This document shows positions 31,008-41,932 of a DNA stretch of 64,000 bases, piece after piece. Location: positions 25,352,309-25,416,308 of the forward strand of contig OW203766.1 in NCBI GenBank assembly GCA_934045905.1, read 5' to 3'. The notes under the pieces were generated by a model. The model saw only the letters and a list, made by a program, of their open reading frames with translations, did no database searches and had not been told where the DNA came from. This stretch comes from Leuctra nigra (Eukaryota > Arthropoda > Insecta > Plecoptera > Leuctridae). Position 1 is the stretch's first letter. Every line of letters starts with the position of its first letter. A program made the position numbers and the translations under genes.

Positions 31008-32687
31008 AACAGGAGTCGCCCCCCCCCCCCCCCCCCCGCTATTCAAGAAGCACCTCTCCTGACTCGAAAATCAAGAATAATTGGGAAGTGAAAGTATTCG
31101 CCTGCAAAGTGGACAACACATAGCCCCGGCATGAAAGCGAACTCTGATGCTTGAGGTAAAAACATAATGATTATTTTATTAATACAGTTATTATTTTAAA
31201 CAACATTAGATATGTGTTATTTTTTAAATACCTTTTGTTTTGTTCACTATTATTTATCTGGTATGATGTTGCATCATCTTTTTAAAAGCGATTTAAAATC
31301 TAGTGGTGCGGTTTCATTACATGGAGGGTCACTAGCCTACTATTTTTCTAGATTTGTGTAAATTTATTTATAAAGTCTATTAATTTCTCCTTCTCTACTG
31401 TTTAATCAAAAGAACCAAAATATAATTAGTTTGACTTATTGTGTTTAACGAACACAATGCACAATCTGTGGATAGACTAAGAAGATGCTATCACTAATCA
31501 GCTATACTACCTTATATGGCAAGGCAGGCAAGGCATTCATTAGAATTTATTGACTTTTCATACTTTTTCCCCAATATTGTAGTATGTGATGTTTTAAGAC
31601 TCTTCATTTTAAAGGAACATTATATGACAATTGTGTGGGGATTGTTAAATAGTGACAGCCCTGTTTGGTACCTAGTAAAATTATTTGCCTAGACATTTAT
31701 TTTATCTTATCTATTATCCAGATGATTTTCTACAAATTATTAATTATCTGATTTGTTATCTTTTAAATATATTACCTATCGTTTTCTGTTATCTACCAAG
31801 TTGGAGAAAGCAAATAGTTTGAAATGTCACACAAAAATTAATATGCCAGAAAATACAACATTTATAATTTTTTTGTAATTTTTTTGCAGGGCTTGTACCA
31901 TTCTCTTGTATCTTCACTGGAAGGAAGAAAGGAAAGATCAGAAACAGAAATCACAAGTCGTTGTACATTGTTTCAAGATGGCTGTGTGTGACCGGTTAAG
32001 TGTTAATCCAGTGGATATTGAAGGTGGATGAAAGCATACGGTATGAGTTATAAAAACATTTTAATACTACCTTTTGACAGTGGCATGCAATCAATTTTTA
32101 ATGATAAAACTTCGATTAAGTATTCTGTAACTCTAATGTAAAATCAAATATTTATAATAATAGCTATTCAACAATTATTATTGTCTTCAATTGTTTTTTT
32201 ATTTATATGGCGTTAATCATTTATATTACACTGTATATTCAAAGTATTGCAAGTTACTTCAACAATAATTGCAAATAACTACTAAATAAAATGTGTATAA
32301 TTTTACTTAACAGTCTCTTCTCTGACAAGCACCTCAAACCATTGCAGTCATTCCCAACTCTATCTCTGAGCTAGGTAAATTACATTTATATCTGACATAT
32401 ATTTTTAATTTTATAAAGGATTTATTTACTTTTTGGGGGTAATTGCTTCAAAGTTGTATAAACGTATGTGTTGTAATATCATGTGAGTGTATAGCCGTGT
32501 TGGTAGGGAAGCTATTCATATTGCGAACATGCTTTCATTGTCATATCTACTCAATGTTCTTGGTACTTTTACTCTTTGGTCACTTTAAGTAAATCGAAAA
32601 GTAAATGTACCGAAAATATTGAGAACATAGGATAAAGTTCTGTGTTGGTAGCAATATACATTTGCTGCATTACCTTCCAGTAAGGCT

Positions 32688-33018
32688 GCAGTAGCAATAT
32701 GGTATAGCTGTGCCAGCAATATGAGATGGCTACACCAGCTATATAATATGGCTACACCAGCCATATGAGATGGCTACACCAGCAATATGATATGGCTACA
32801 CCAGCAATATGATATGGCTACACCAGCAATATGATATGGTTACACCAGCAATATGATATGGCTACACCAGCAATATGATATGGCTACACCAGCAATATGA
32901 TATGGTTACACCAGCAATATGAGATGGCTACACCAGCCATATGAGATGGCTACACCAGCAATATGAGATGGCTACACCAGCAATATGATATGGCTACACC
33001 AGCAATACTGGAGTGGTT
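32688..33018 (+). repeat. 22-bp minisatellite, about 15 units
   Basis: Unit ACACCAGCAATATGATATGG + CT, repeated about 15 times with a few positions varying (GATATGG/GAGATGG, CAATATG/CCATATG). 22 is not a multiple of three and stops occur in all frames, so it is not coding. It lies within 250 bp of the right end of the putative TIR element. Confidence 0.9.
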
Positions 33019-33269
33019 GGGGCAACAATATTATGGAAACTGCAACAACACTAGTATTGCTGGGCCAGCAATTCAGCCCTTTCCCAGCAATCTATAGATT
33101 GCTGGGGCAACAATAATTCTGGCTGCGCCAGCAATAAATTTCCAGCAAGAATCGTATTGACGTCACAGCAATAATTCTCACTGTCATAATACTAGCATAA
33201 CTGTATTGCTACCGCAACAAGAATTCTGGCTGCCCCAACCATACTTTTTTTTCCGTGTGCTCATGGGCC

Positions 33270-34010
33270 GAAAACAACATTTTTTTTTACGCCTCAGCTC
33301 TTCCGACATCAACTACCATCCATTGAAACACATACCTTAGGAAGTCGTACTGGGGCTTTAAATGGAGTGTATGAAATACCTTGTGAGTGTGGAAAAGTAT
33401 ACATAGGCGAGACAGGAAGGAAAGTTGCAGTCAGATTGAAAGAACATATGAGCCACGTTCGTCTGGGAAGAGAAGCATTGAAGGTCATCATGTAAAGAGA
33501 CACAAGCGACTCGGCGGTCGGTGGCCGATCATGCTCTGGAAAAAAAAAAATTCTCTTCGATAATACCAGAATTTTGGCAAAGGGTTTAATGGGTTGGCCT
33601 AGTATGGTCCGGGAGGCTATGGAAATAAGGAAAAATATTAATAATATCAATAGAGACGCAAGCTTTGGTCTTAGCCATGCTTGAGACCCTTTATTTCTAA
33701 GCACAACGGGAAAAGAAAAATTAGAAGAAAAATCTGAAGAAGTGCAATTAGAAAATGCAACAGAACAGAAAATGGACAAGCAGGTTATTACCAACTCATT
33801 GTGGGAAGGTCGACTTCGAGTTAGGAAATAAGATGTTATAATTATGTGTTTTTTTTGTACATATCGTCTGTAGTTTATGCCTCTGGGAAATTGTTTTTTA
33901 TTGGAAACTTTTGTTTAAAGTGTAATTGTTTTTCGTTCTGATGAAAATTTGTTAAGTTGTTGTCCTGAGGAAGTTTTTGATATGAAAATCGAAACTGTTG
34001 ATTTTTTTTT
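33270..34010 (+). pseudogene. Penelope-like element 3' part with GIY-YIG endonuclease remnant
   Basis: From about 33369 the frame reads GVYEIPCECGKVYIGETGRK and RLKEHMSHV, the GIY-YIG endonuclease start of Penelope-like Pol. A small indel near 33510 and other shifts break it; pieces DHALEKKKIL, REAMEIRK and NINNINRDAS continue the domain. The 3' region has CCTGAGGAAGTTTTTGATA and ATCGAAACTGTT. The RT part is missing, so the copy is 5'-truncated and dead. Confidence 0.8.
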
Positions 34011-34096
34011 TAATGGCTATATTCTCTGTTTCAATGAAGTCAGGTAGTTTTATTTTGATCGAGTGGATCGTATTTCAATTCACTATAAACGTATAT

Positions 34097-35414
34097 CTAG
34101 TGGAGCGGTCGCTCCACCCAGCCAAGTCGTACCGTACACTCACAGTCACTCAACATACCGTAAATGCCTAAAAACTGAGGAGCAGACCAAACACTTTTAC
34201 TGTAAGCAATAACATGGCATTTTCGGCCTACTGGATCTCAAAATTGGGAAATCTCACATTGTTGCGAAACATCTTAATTTTGAGCTATGGCCCACCTGAC
34301 AACATATACCAAATTTTATAACAATAGGTTATTCCATTTGCTAGCTAGAGGGCCGAGAAAACAGTGAAATTACACCACTTTGATCTTTAGATGATTCAGA
34401 TGATATCAGGAAACACCGCTATCACCGCCACAGCCTAAACGGCTAAACCGATCGATCTGAAATTTTTACCACGTGTGTACTTCTGGCGTCTGAGGTGCCT
34501 TTTTATAAAACCAACCGGAAGCCGCCATTTTGAAACCGGAAGTGACGTCATATCTCGAAAATGGCTAAACCGATCGGAATAAAACTAGCACCAAACGATT
34601 CAGACGGCCCTCTATATGAAATATCAATAGCAAAACTAAAGTTTTCTGATTACTGAAACCGGAAATGACGTCATATTTATGCGAAATCAGCCTAAATTCA
34701 CTTCCCCTTTATATAAAAATCTATAAATATCTATTCAGAAGGCTTATAATGATACATAACATTTATAGAAATAAATTCTAGGTGTCAGTAATATCAGCCG
34801 CCATTTTGAAAACCGGAAGTGATGCCATATCTCGAAAACGGCTGGACCGATTGGAACGAAGCTTTCGCTTTTCTTCATGGAATATCATTTTAAGCTTATA
34901 CTTAGAACCAAACAACATTTTTCTAAGTTACCAATTCGTAAATGGCATATTTTTTTAAAGGAATTGGTCATTGCTCAACTATGTCTTACAAGTTGTGTAA
35001 ATAAACTAAAAAAATTAGTGATATCCCCATAAAAAACACTCCGTGTAATAATACCAGCCAAGTCTCTTCAACTATAAAAAAATAGAAGAAATCTATAAAT
35101 TCAGCCCTGAAAAGTAGTGATATCAAAAAATGGGCCAAGTCAAAACTTAATTTTAAAAACCAATATGTACTTGGCGCATCGTTTTTTACGGCAGTATAGG
35201 GTAGGTAGATTTTATGTATTACACATCTGGCCTATACTTCTAAACTATCTATATGCACGATGCGCCAAGTATATATTGGTTTTTAAAATTAAGTTTTGAC
35301 TTGGCCCATTTTTTGATATCACTACTTTTCAGGGCTGAATTTATAGATTTCTTCTATTTTTTTATAGTTGAAGAGACTTGGCTGGTATTATTACACGGAG
35401 TGTTTTTTATGGGG
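34097..35414 (-). mobile_element. Palindrome/CTAG element, copy 2 (inverted)
   Basis: In minus orientation: the CTAG/hairpin end is at 34097, the body carries the CTTCCGG/GACGTCA modules, and the palindrome lies at 35025-35181 and 35258-35414 (157 bp each, 76-bp loop). Variants specific to this copy (TAATAATACC, CAGCCCTGAAAAG) occur in both arms; one difference between the arms was seen (TATGTAC against TATATAC). Confidence 0.75.
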
Positions 35415-35419
35415 TTATA

Positions 35420-35507
35420 TTTTCTGTGCGTAACGATATTCCGGTTGGAGATGTGGCGAGCATTTCGGTGCTCGCTCATCAACGCGTTACATAGAGCGTT
35501 TTCCTAG
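35420..35507 (+). mobile_element. Helitron-like 3' end fragment
   Basis: Short remnant: TGCTCGCTCATCAACGCGTT, ACATAGAGCGTT hairpin partner, then TTTCCTAG|T. Confidence 0.65.
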
Positions 35508-35539
35508 TATTTAACTGTTACTTATTACTTCTATTGCAG

Positions 35540-35645
35540 ATCACACACACTTCGGGCGACATTTCTTCTAGAGGTCTTCAACACGGAGATATGTTTCGAT
35601 AGTATTAAAAAATATACTAAAAATAAATAGTATGTCATTGTATAT
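35540..35645 (+). other. Predicted 3'UTR exon of SPH gene 3
   Basis: After TTCTATTGCAG the sequence ATCACACACACTT...CATTTCT...GTCTTCAACA is related to the predicted 3'UTR exons at 11425 (about 22 of 28 positions in the core) and 17700. AATAAA is at 35622-35627. It lies 11 kb from the stop codon of gene 3; it could instead belong to a lost paralogue. Confidence 0.4.
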
Positions 35646-35737
35646 TATTAAATACAGAAGAAATTAATTACAAGATTTCAAGATTTCAGGATATTTTATT
35701 GATATACAGTTACAAATATATAAAATTGTAGTTTTTG

Positions 35738-36024
35738 CACAGCCTTCTTGACAGTCACTTCGTTCTCTGGGTAGCTGCCTGTTGACCGCCGATTCAAGCC
35801 ATTCAAGCTATGACGTCATCGGGTTCTTGCACGGCCGGGAGCGCTACTCCCGGCGGGGTGGCAATAAAATGTACTACAAGGTGGTTAGTACAATTTATTG
35901 CCACCCCGCCGGGAGTAGCGCTCCCGGCCGTGCAAGAACCCGATGACGTCATAACTTGAATGGCTTGAATCGGCGGTCAACAGGCAGCTACCCAGAGAAC
36001 GAAGTGACTGTCAAGAAGGCTGTG
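35738..36024. repeat. Near-perfect palindrome, 137-bp arms, 13-bp spacer
   Basis: Arms 35738-35874 and 35888-36024 are reverse complements with very few mismatches and no indels. The inner half is GC-rich (GCCGGGAGCGCTACTCCCGG, itself a small hairpin) and each arm contains TGACGTCA. It is unrelated to the CCCCAT/GGCGCATCG palindrome family. A short frame on the right arm (from 35956) is a by-product of the GC content. Confidence 0.85.
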
Positions 36025-36382
36025 AGTTTTTGTATCCTTGGAAAGACAAAATTTTGTCTTTGTGACGATGTCATCAAAAGTTCCACACGTTCCATCATCG
36101 CATTCCTAGGAGTGGACTCGGGAAGATTAGAAGGGCTATAAGCGAGCGTCTGCATTCGACACTTTTGATTCTCATTCATTCATTTTCCGGTTGTTCACGC
36201 TTTATGTTTTACCACCTAATAGGTATGGTGTACCCAGTTTTTGATGGTACCTGGAAAATAAATTCTTACCTAAAAACACAAATTTCAATTTACAAATTCA
36301 AAATATTTCTATTTACCTAATTTCTCATGTGGTTTTAAATACATATACTTATAGTACCTATACCTACAATGCCCTAAAAAAA

Positions 36383-37467
36383 CGATGCGCCAAGTATTTT
36401 TTAATTTTCAAATAAAGTTTTGACTTGGCTCATTTTTTGATATCACTACGTTTCAGTGCAGAATTTTTAGATTTCATATTTTTTTTTTTTAGTTGAAGAG
36501 ACTTGGCTGTTTTTTTACACGGAGTGTTTTTTTATGGGGATATCACTTATTTTTTTAGTTTATTTACACAATTTGTAAAACTTATTAGGGCAACAATGGC
36601 TAATTCCTTTAAAAAAATACGCCATTTCCGAATTAGTTACTAAAAAAATATTGTTTGGAGCTAAATTTAAACTTAAAGTGATATGCCATGAAGAATTGCG
36701 AAAGCATCGTTCCAATAGGTCCAGCCGTTTTCGAGATATGGCATCACTTCCGGTTTTCAAAATGGCGGCTGAAAGCTCTTACACATTGTAGGTATTAATA
36801 TGTATATAAATACTAATATTTCATTATAAGCCTTCTGAATATATAGTTGGTTTTTATATAAAGGGAAGTGAATTTAAGCAGATTTCGCTAAACTATGACG
36901 TCATTTCCGGTTTCAGTAATTAGAAAACTTTAATTTAACTATTGTTATTTCATAAAGAGGACCGTCTGAATCGATTGGCGCAAATTTCGTTCCGATCGGT
37001 TAAGCCGTTTTTGAGATATGACGTCACTTCCGGTTTCAAAATGGCGACTACCGGTTTGATTTATAAAAAAGCACCTCAGACGCCAAAAGTGCACATGTGG
37101 TAAAAATTTCAGATCGATCGGCTAAGCCGTTTAGGCTGTGGCGGTGATAGCAACGTTTCCTGATATCATCAGATAGGTTTTAAAAGGGGTGTAATTTCAC
37201 TGTTTTCACGGCCCTCTAGCACGCAAATGGCATAACCTATTGTTCCCAAATTTAGTATATGGAGTGGGGTGGGTCATAGCTCGAAATTAAGATATTTCAC
37301 AACAATGTGAGATTTTCCAATTTTATGATCCAGTAGGCCGAAAATGCCATGTTGTTGCTTACAGTAAAAGTGTTTGGTCTGCTCCTCGGTTTATTAGGCA
37401 TTTACGGTATGTTGAGTGACTGTGAGTGTACGGTACGACTTGGCTGGGTGGAGCGACCGCTCCACTA
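36383..37467 (+). mobile_element. Palindrome/CTAG element, copy 3 (left arm missing)
   Basis: Begins with a right arm (36383-36539) without its partner, then the body with three TTCCGG/TGACGTCA modules and the hairpin ending in CTAG at 37467. It supplies the uninterrupted version of the site used by the Helitron at 52814 (TTTAAAAAAATACGCC at about 36607). Confidence 0.75.
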
Positions 37468-37478
37468 GATATCATTAT

Positions 37479-37725
37479 GATTTGAGTGGTCCCAGGTTTA
37501 TTTTTTTAAAGATATCCTGTGATTTTTGAATATAAACAAAAGGAACAGTTCAATCATAAAGGTTGATACTAACATTTTAGGAATATTTAGAGATTATTAT
37601 TTAAGTCTGACGAAATTCAAGAATTATTGGCTTTTAATGATATTTTCGATATACATAATTTCGGTTCGAGGTGTTCCGCGTATCCGTGCTCGCTCATCAA
37701 CGCGTTACTCAGAGCGTTTTCCTAG
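37479..37725 (+). mobile_element. Helitron-like 3' fragment
   Basis: Begins TTTGAGTGGTCCCAGG, includes TTCGGTTCGAGGTGTTC and ends TCAACGCGTTACTCAGAGCG..CCTAG|T. It abuts the CTAG end of the element to its left. Confidence 0.7.
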
Positions 37726-39674
37726 TTATTTTCTGTTACATAATATGGCAAGAAAAAGTGGTCAACCTGAACTAATTTTCGAGATAATATCGCTTAAAAG
37801 TTACAGTTTTTCTCTCAGTCACACGGAAAAGTCATGCTGATATTTTCGAAAAAGCTGCTATCCTACATATAGATTTTTTTTAAACTACTATAGCGTGTAT
37901 CAGATGCAATATTTTATTTTAACATTTTTAAATGTATACCTTCGTGGTTGTTTTACCGAGCTAAGAGGGGTTACTGCTTTATTTTTGCGTTTACGGTTTT
38001 TCCATCTGAAAAGTGCAGTTTTACATGTAAAATTGTGTTGCCATAGTGAAACGGCCTTCTAAAAATTCGAATTATCTTTGCAAATGTATAGACATTTCCA
38101 GATTATACTTGATTATACCATAGAGATTCATATACTTATAGAGAGGGGCAAGTAGATAGCCAGCCTTGGTATGATGCGATGTACTACATTGTCAGGGTAG
38201 ATCTGAGCATGCTCAGCCACCATCTTGGAGATTATTTCAAAAATTACTTTAAAAATGGCACCCCCCTCGATTGTAATGTTGTTGGCAAGAGACTTGAATG
38301 TTACTTTGTACTAACCTTCAGTGCATACTTCACAGTAACAAACAACACAGAACAAATAAATGTACAGTAAAAACAAGATATAATATTGTAATAGTCTTCT
38401 GATTCAAGTTAAAAACGTGTTTCTAGTAAGTTTAAAATTTGACAGCTCAAAGTAATTTTTTCACTGCCTTCCGAATTAATTTTCCATTTCAGTGGCAGTG
38501 AATTATTAAATATCTCCAATATGGAGAAAAAGGATCTTTCAAAATTAGTCAAGCATTAACCAGTAGTTACCCCTCTCTGTAATATATCTCTATGATTATA
38601 CTGAGCGTTTTCCTTGTTCTTTATCACCAACAAGAACTTTTGTTCTCCAATATACGTTTCATTCCAAGGACTCTGGTTGATTTTTGTATTAGATCAAGTG
38701 TGCTGTGAATGTTTAGTGAAGATTGTTCTCGTATTTCAATGCATCAAGGAAATGAAGGAAGTTAATTAATTATAAATTTGAAGATTCAGTAAACTTTAAA
38801 TATCTTCAATGTGGAGCAAGTGTTATCAAGTAAGTAAATAATTTCAACTAAAGAGACTATAGACCTACACTTCCCCAGGCGCGTAGGAACTTTATTTTGA
38901 GTGGGTGGGGGGGGGGGGGGGTCAAATTAATTGACCGTTTAATTGACTTTTCGATAACCAAATTCGAACAGATGTTACTTTTTTCTACATTAGTAATGTT
39001 TTTGAAACTTTCACACATCAAACCTTGGTATGTTTGTTATAATATGTGAGATGTTCAGCCAAATTACTGAAGAAGTTTCATCACAGCGATATTTCGCCTA
39101 TTGGACCATTTCTTGCGCCAACCGGAATTTAATAATCGGCCCACGTTGTTAGTATGTATAAAAAGCTCAGTTTGTAACCTTTTTTCCCCAAGATGGCGGC
39201 GTTGGACATTTTTGTTTCCTTTTTTTCAAATTACATAATCCAATTTGTGTGTGCCAATTTTTCAGATTTTTTTTGAATCCGTCGATTTTTTTGAAAAATG
39301 CCCCCCGCCCCCGCCCCCGGCTAGGGTTGCGAGGTTGGCACCATGACTTTTCATACATCTAAAAGCATGCTTTATCAAATGACATTTGGTGCCAGCCCCC
39401 TTCACAAAAATCCTACGGTATATTTCACTTGTGCCTGTACTACCTCCATAAAAACGAATTGCAAATAAGTTCGATTTCTATTCAAGAAATATTGCTTTTC
39501 CTCAACAATAGAAAACAGAAGATTGTTGCGAATTCGGGAAAGTTGACCCAAAGAATGTACCTTTCATATGCCGCAAAGATTTTTTAGATCGGATGAACGG
39601 TTTCGGCGCTACGATGTCATAAAAAAGCGGTAAAATTCACTCCGTTCAAGGCCCCCCGAGATCAATTAACATTG
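37726..39674. other. Repeat-rich gap, no gene
   Basis: About 38106-38596 is a ~490-bp MITE whose ends are approximate inverses (CATAGAGATTCATATACTTA left; TCTCTATGATTATA right). A 14-base G run is near 38907. About 39130-39640 (AAGATGGCGGC, GGTTGGCACCATGAC, CAAAAATCCTACGGTAT) is a repeat with a second copy at about 40800-41250. Confidence 0.45.
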
Positions 39675-40789
39675 TTGAGCGAGCGAAGCGAGCGTCTCCT
39701 TTTGGCTCTTTTGGCACGGACCTCTGTTTTTTTTTTTTGTTTTTTTTTCTGTTACTGACGATATACAGGTCAGAGTTTTTCTTCGATCGAGCTGAAATTT
39801 TGCACACATGTACACTCCCCCAAATAATAAACGGTACTTGGTACAAAACGTATTGGCTGCTGGGCCGGTTCCTTGACAATCAATACTTGTTATTATCAAT
39901 GAAATCAGAGCTCACCTAAAAGAGTTAGATAATGCTTTAGCACTGACTTCATAGGATGATGCCATCAAACCTTAATCAGTCAATTCATTTTCTTTCGAGT
40001 ACCGTTTATTATTTGGGGGAGTGTACGTAACATTTCTGATTGTTGCAGACCCTAATTTTTTTGAAATCCATTGATTGGTTCAAATTTAAAAAAAAATAAC
40101 TTTTGATTGGTTGTTTCGATCAAATTGAAATTTTGACAAGTCTTTACCCCCAACATTGTACCCAATCAAACAAAGTTTCAGCCAAATCCTCCCATTGGTT
40201 AAAATTTAAAACCATCTTTCCTGTGTTTTTAGAAATTTAAACTAGAACCGATTGAACGATCAACTTATAACTTCGCATGATGGTTGGGACCAACATTATC
40301 TTCATTTTTGACAATTTTCATACTAATCTGTGTTTAAATCCAAAAGTTATTGACATTTTACGGACTTTTTGCGTGTTGGCTGTCAAATTCACGGCGACTT
40401 CGAATCTTCAGTTCAAGGCAAGGTAGTTATAGCAGAAACTTTCAAACGCATAATGAATCTGATAATGACCGTTCAACAGTCGATCTGATATTGTGTAGAC
40501 ACACTTATATCATATGAGTGGTCTCAGGTATATTTTTTGAAGGAGATCCTGTGATTTTTGAAAATTAACACGGAACCGTTCAATCATAAAGGTTCAATCG
40601 ATCAACTAACAGCTTTGCATGGTTATTTGGACCAATATTTTAGGAATGTTTTGAGATTTTTATACAAATCTGTGGCGAATTTTAGAATTATTGGCTTTTA
40701 ATGACATTTTCGATAGACAGAATTTAGGTTCGAGGTGTTGCGCGTATCCGTGCTCGCTCATCAACGCGTTACCCAGAGCGTTTTCCTAG
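39675..40789 (+). mobile_element. Helitron-like element with nested MITE
   Basis: 5' end TTGAGCGAGCGAAGCGAGCG, pyrimidine run, body with repeated TTTTGACAAT/CCAATCAAAC-type blocks. The 3' end is AACGCGTTACCCAGAGCGTT (hairpin AACGC/GCGTT) followed by TTCCTAG|T. GAGCGAGC near the 5' end and GCTCGCTC near the 3' end form short subterminal inverted repeats. The 211-bp MITE at 39813-40023 is inserted in it. No coding capacity. Confidence 0.75.
39813..40023. mobile_element. 211-bp MITE with TA target duplication, copy 2
   Basis: Same element as 23266-23476, flanked by TA. The Helitron copy at 52814-54128 holds the empty site (CATGTACGTAAC in inverse), fixing the borders exactly. Confidence 0.9.
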
Positions 40790-41254
40790 TGTAGTCCCTA
40801 TCCCGCTCCGAAAAACGGCACTAAATCGGCTCTTACTTATAAAGTATTGGTCATAGAAACAAAAATTAAATTACAAAGTTATTGAATTTTTTGAGTACTA
40901 TAACTTTTGTTTGAGACATTTTTTCGTTCAATGACCGATTTAAAGTGTATATAAATTCTTAATGTTTAAATTTTTTTTCCAAGATGGCGGCCAAATTTTT
41001 TTAAAATACAATTTTTTCACAATAGGGCATTCAGTTTTGATCTTAAATAAAAAAAATTAATCCTCTATGTCTTTTCGTGTAGGGTACAGGAATGAATAAC
41101 TTTAGCCCCCAGCCCCCAGCCCCCGCCAGGGGTCTGGGGGTGGCACCAAAATTTTTTAGGTTTTGGACCTATAAATGCATTTAGTGAGATAGGTGGCAGC
41201 TTCCCTTCACGACGATCCTACGGGATACCACTTGGCCCTCTACTAATTTGCTCA

Positions 41255-41801
41255 TTTTGCACGGACCTCTGTTTTTTTTCTTGTCTGTTACTAACCGATA
41301 CACAGGTCGCACCGTTTCACTGATCGATCTGAAGTTCTGCACACATATACCTAAAGACAACATTTTTAGTTTGCAGACAATAATTCTTTTGAAATGTTGG
41401 TTAAAATTAAAATAAATATCTCCTCATAGGTTGAAAATGAAAATACTCTTCGATAAATCTGATCAAAATCATAATTTGCATGCCCAAGACCAACATTGTC
41501 TCATATTTTACAAATTTTCAAAATGTTTAATACTACTTTTTTTTAACATGTCAGAAATGAAGTATCGAAATGATTGGTAATTTTCCATTGCAACTTAATC
41601 TGGTTTGCTTTACGTACCAGAGTGTTTAGAGTGTCTATTCTCAAGTTTCAATGAAAAACAAATACTTTTATGTTGATTGCGCTTCTTATTTCAATTCAAT
41701 ATGGATGTATGTTTTTTGTGAATTGTGTACGCAATTCCGGTTAGATAATTTGCACGTACTGGTGCTCGCTCAACAAAGCGTTACACTGAGCGTTTTCCTA
41801 G
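41255..41801 (+). mobile_element. Helitron-like element, diverged subtype
   Basis: Starts near GCACGGACCTCTGTTTTTTT and ends GCTCGCTCAACAAAGCGTTA, CACTGAGCG hairpin, TTTTCCTAG|T. The 5' GAGCGAGC is missing. The 3' subtype matches the segment 52814-53246. Confidence 0.65.
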
Positions 41802-41932
41802 TTTAACTTCATGCCACATTCAGATCAGGAATTCTTCGGTCCAATAAATTACGTTCACTTTATAATAGAGACCAATACAATAATTGCATGAGTTTCCTTG
41901 TATTGAGCAAAATCTATTTGTTTTGTTCGCAG

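Larger units (their letters stand above)
27700..33257. mobile_element. Putative 5.6-kb terminal-inverted-repeat element
   Basis: The left end CACGGAAAAAAATGGTATGG is inverted at the right end (CCATACTTTTTTTTCCGTG). Both end regions are studded with AGCAATA/TATTGCT motifs. No transposase is recognised. Inside are an hAT-like insertion, a 22-bp minisatellite near the right end and a run of canonical splice signals. A target duplication is not obvious, so the two ends could belong to separate elements. Confidence 0.45.
24476..35539 (+). other. Predicted 11-kb 3'UTR intron of SPH gene 3
   Basis: TAA is followed directly by the donor GTATGT. A block related to the 3'UTR exons of SPH genes 1 and 2 follows the acceptor TTCTATTGCAG at 35539. 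If this pairing is right, the intron holds all the transposons between. No competing coding gene is seen in it. Confidence 0.4.

Noticed and set aside
32688..33018. CRISPR-like array
   Set aside because: Units are contiguous without spacers, in a eukaryotic genome; it is a minisatellite.
33309..33794. 161-residue minus-strand frame
   Set aside because: Antisense of the Penelope-like GIY-YIG remnant, which matches a known domain.
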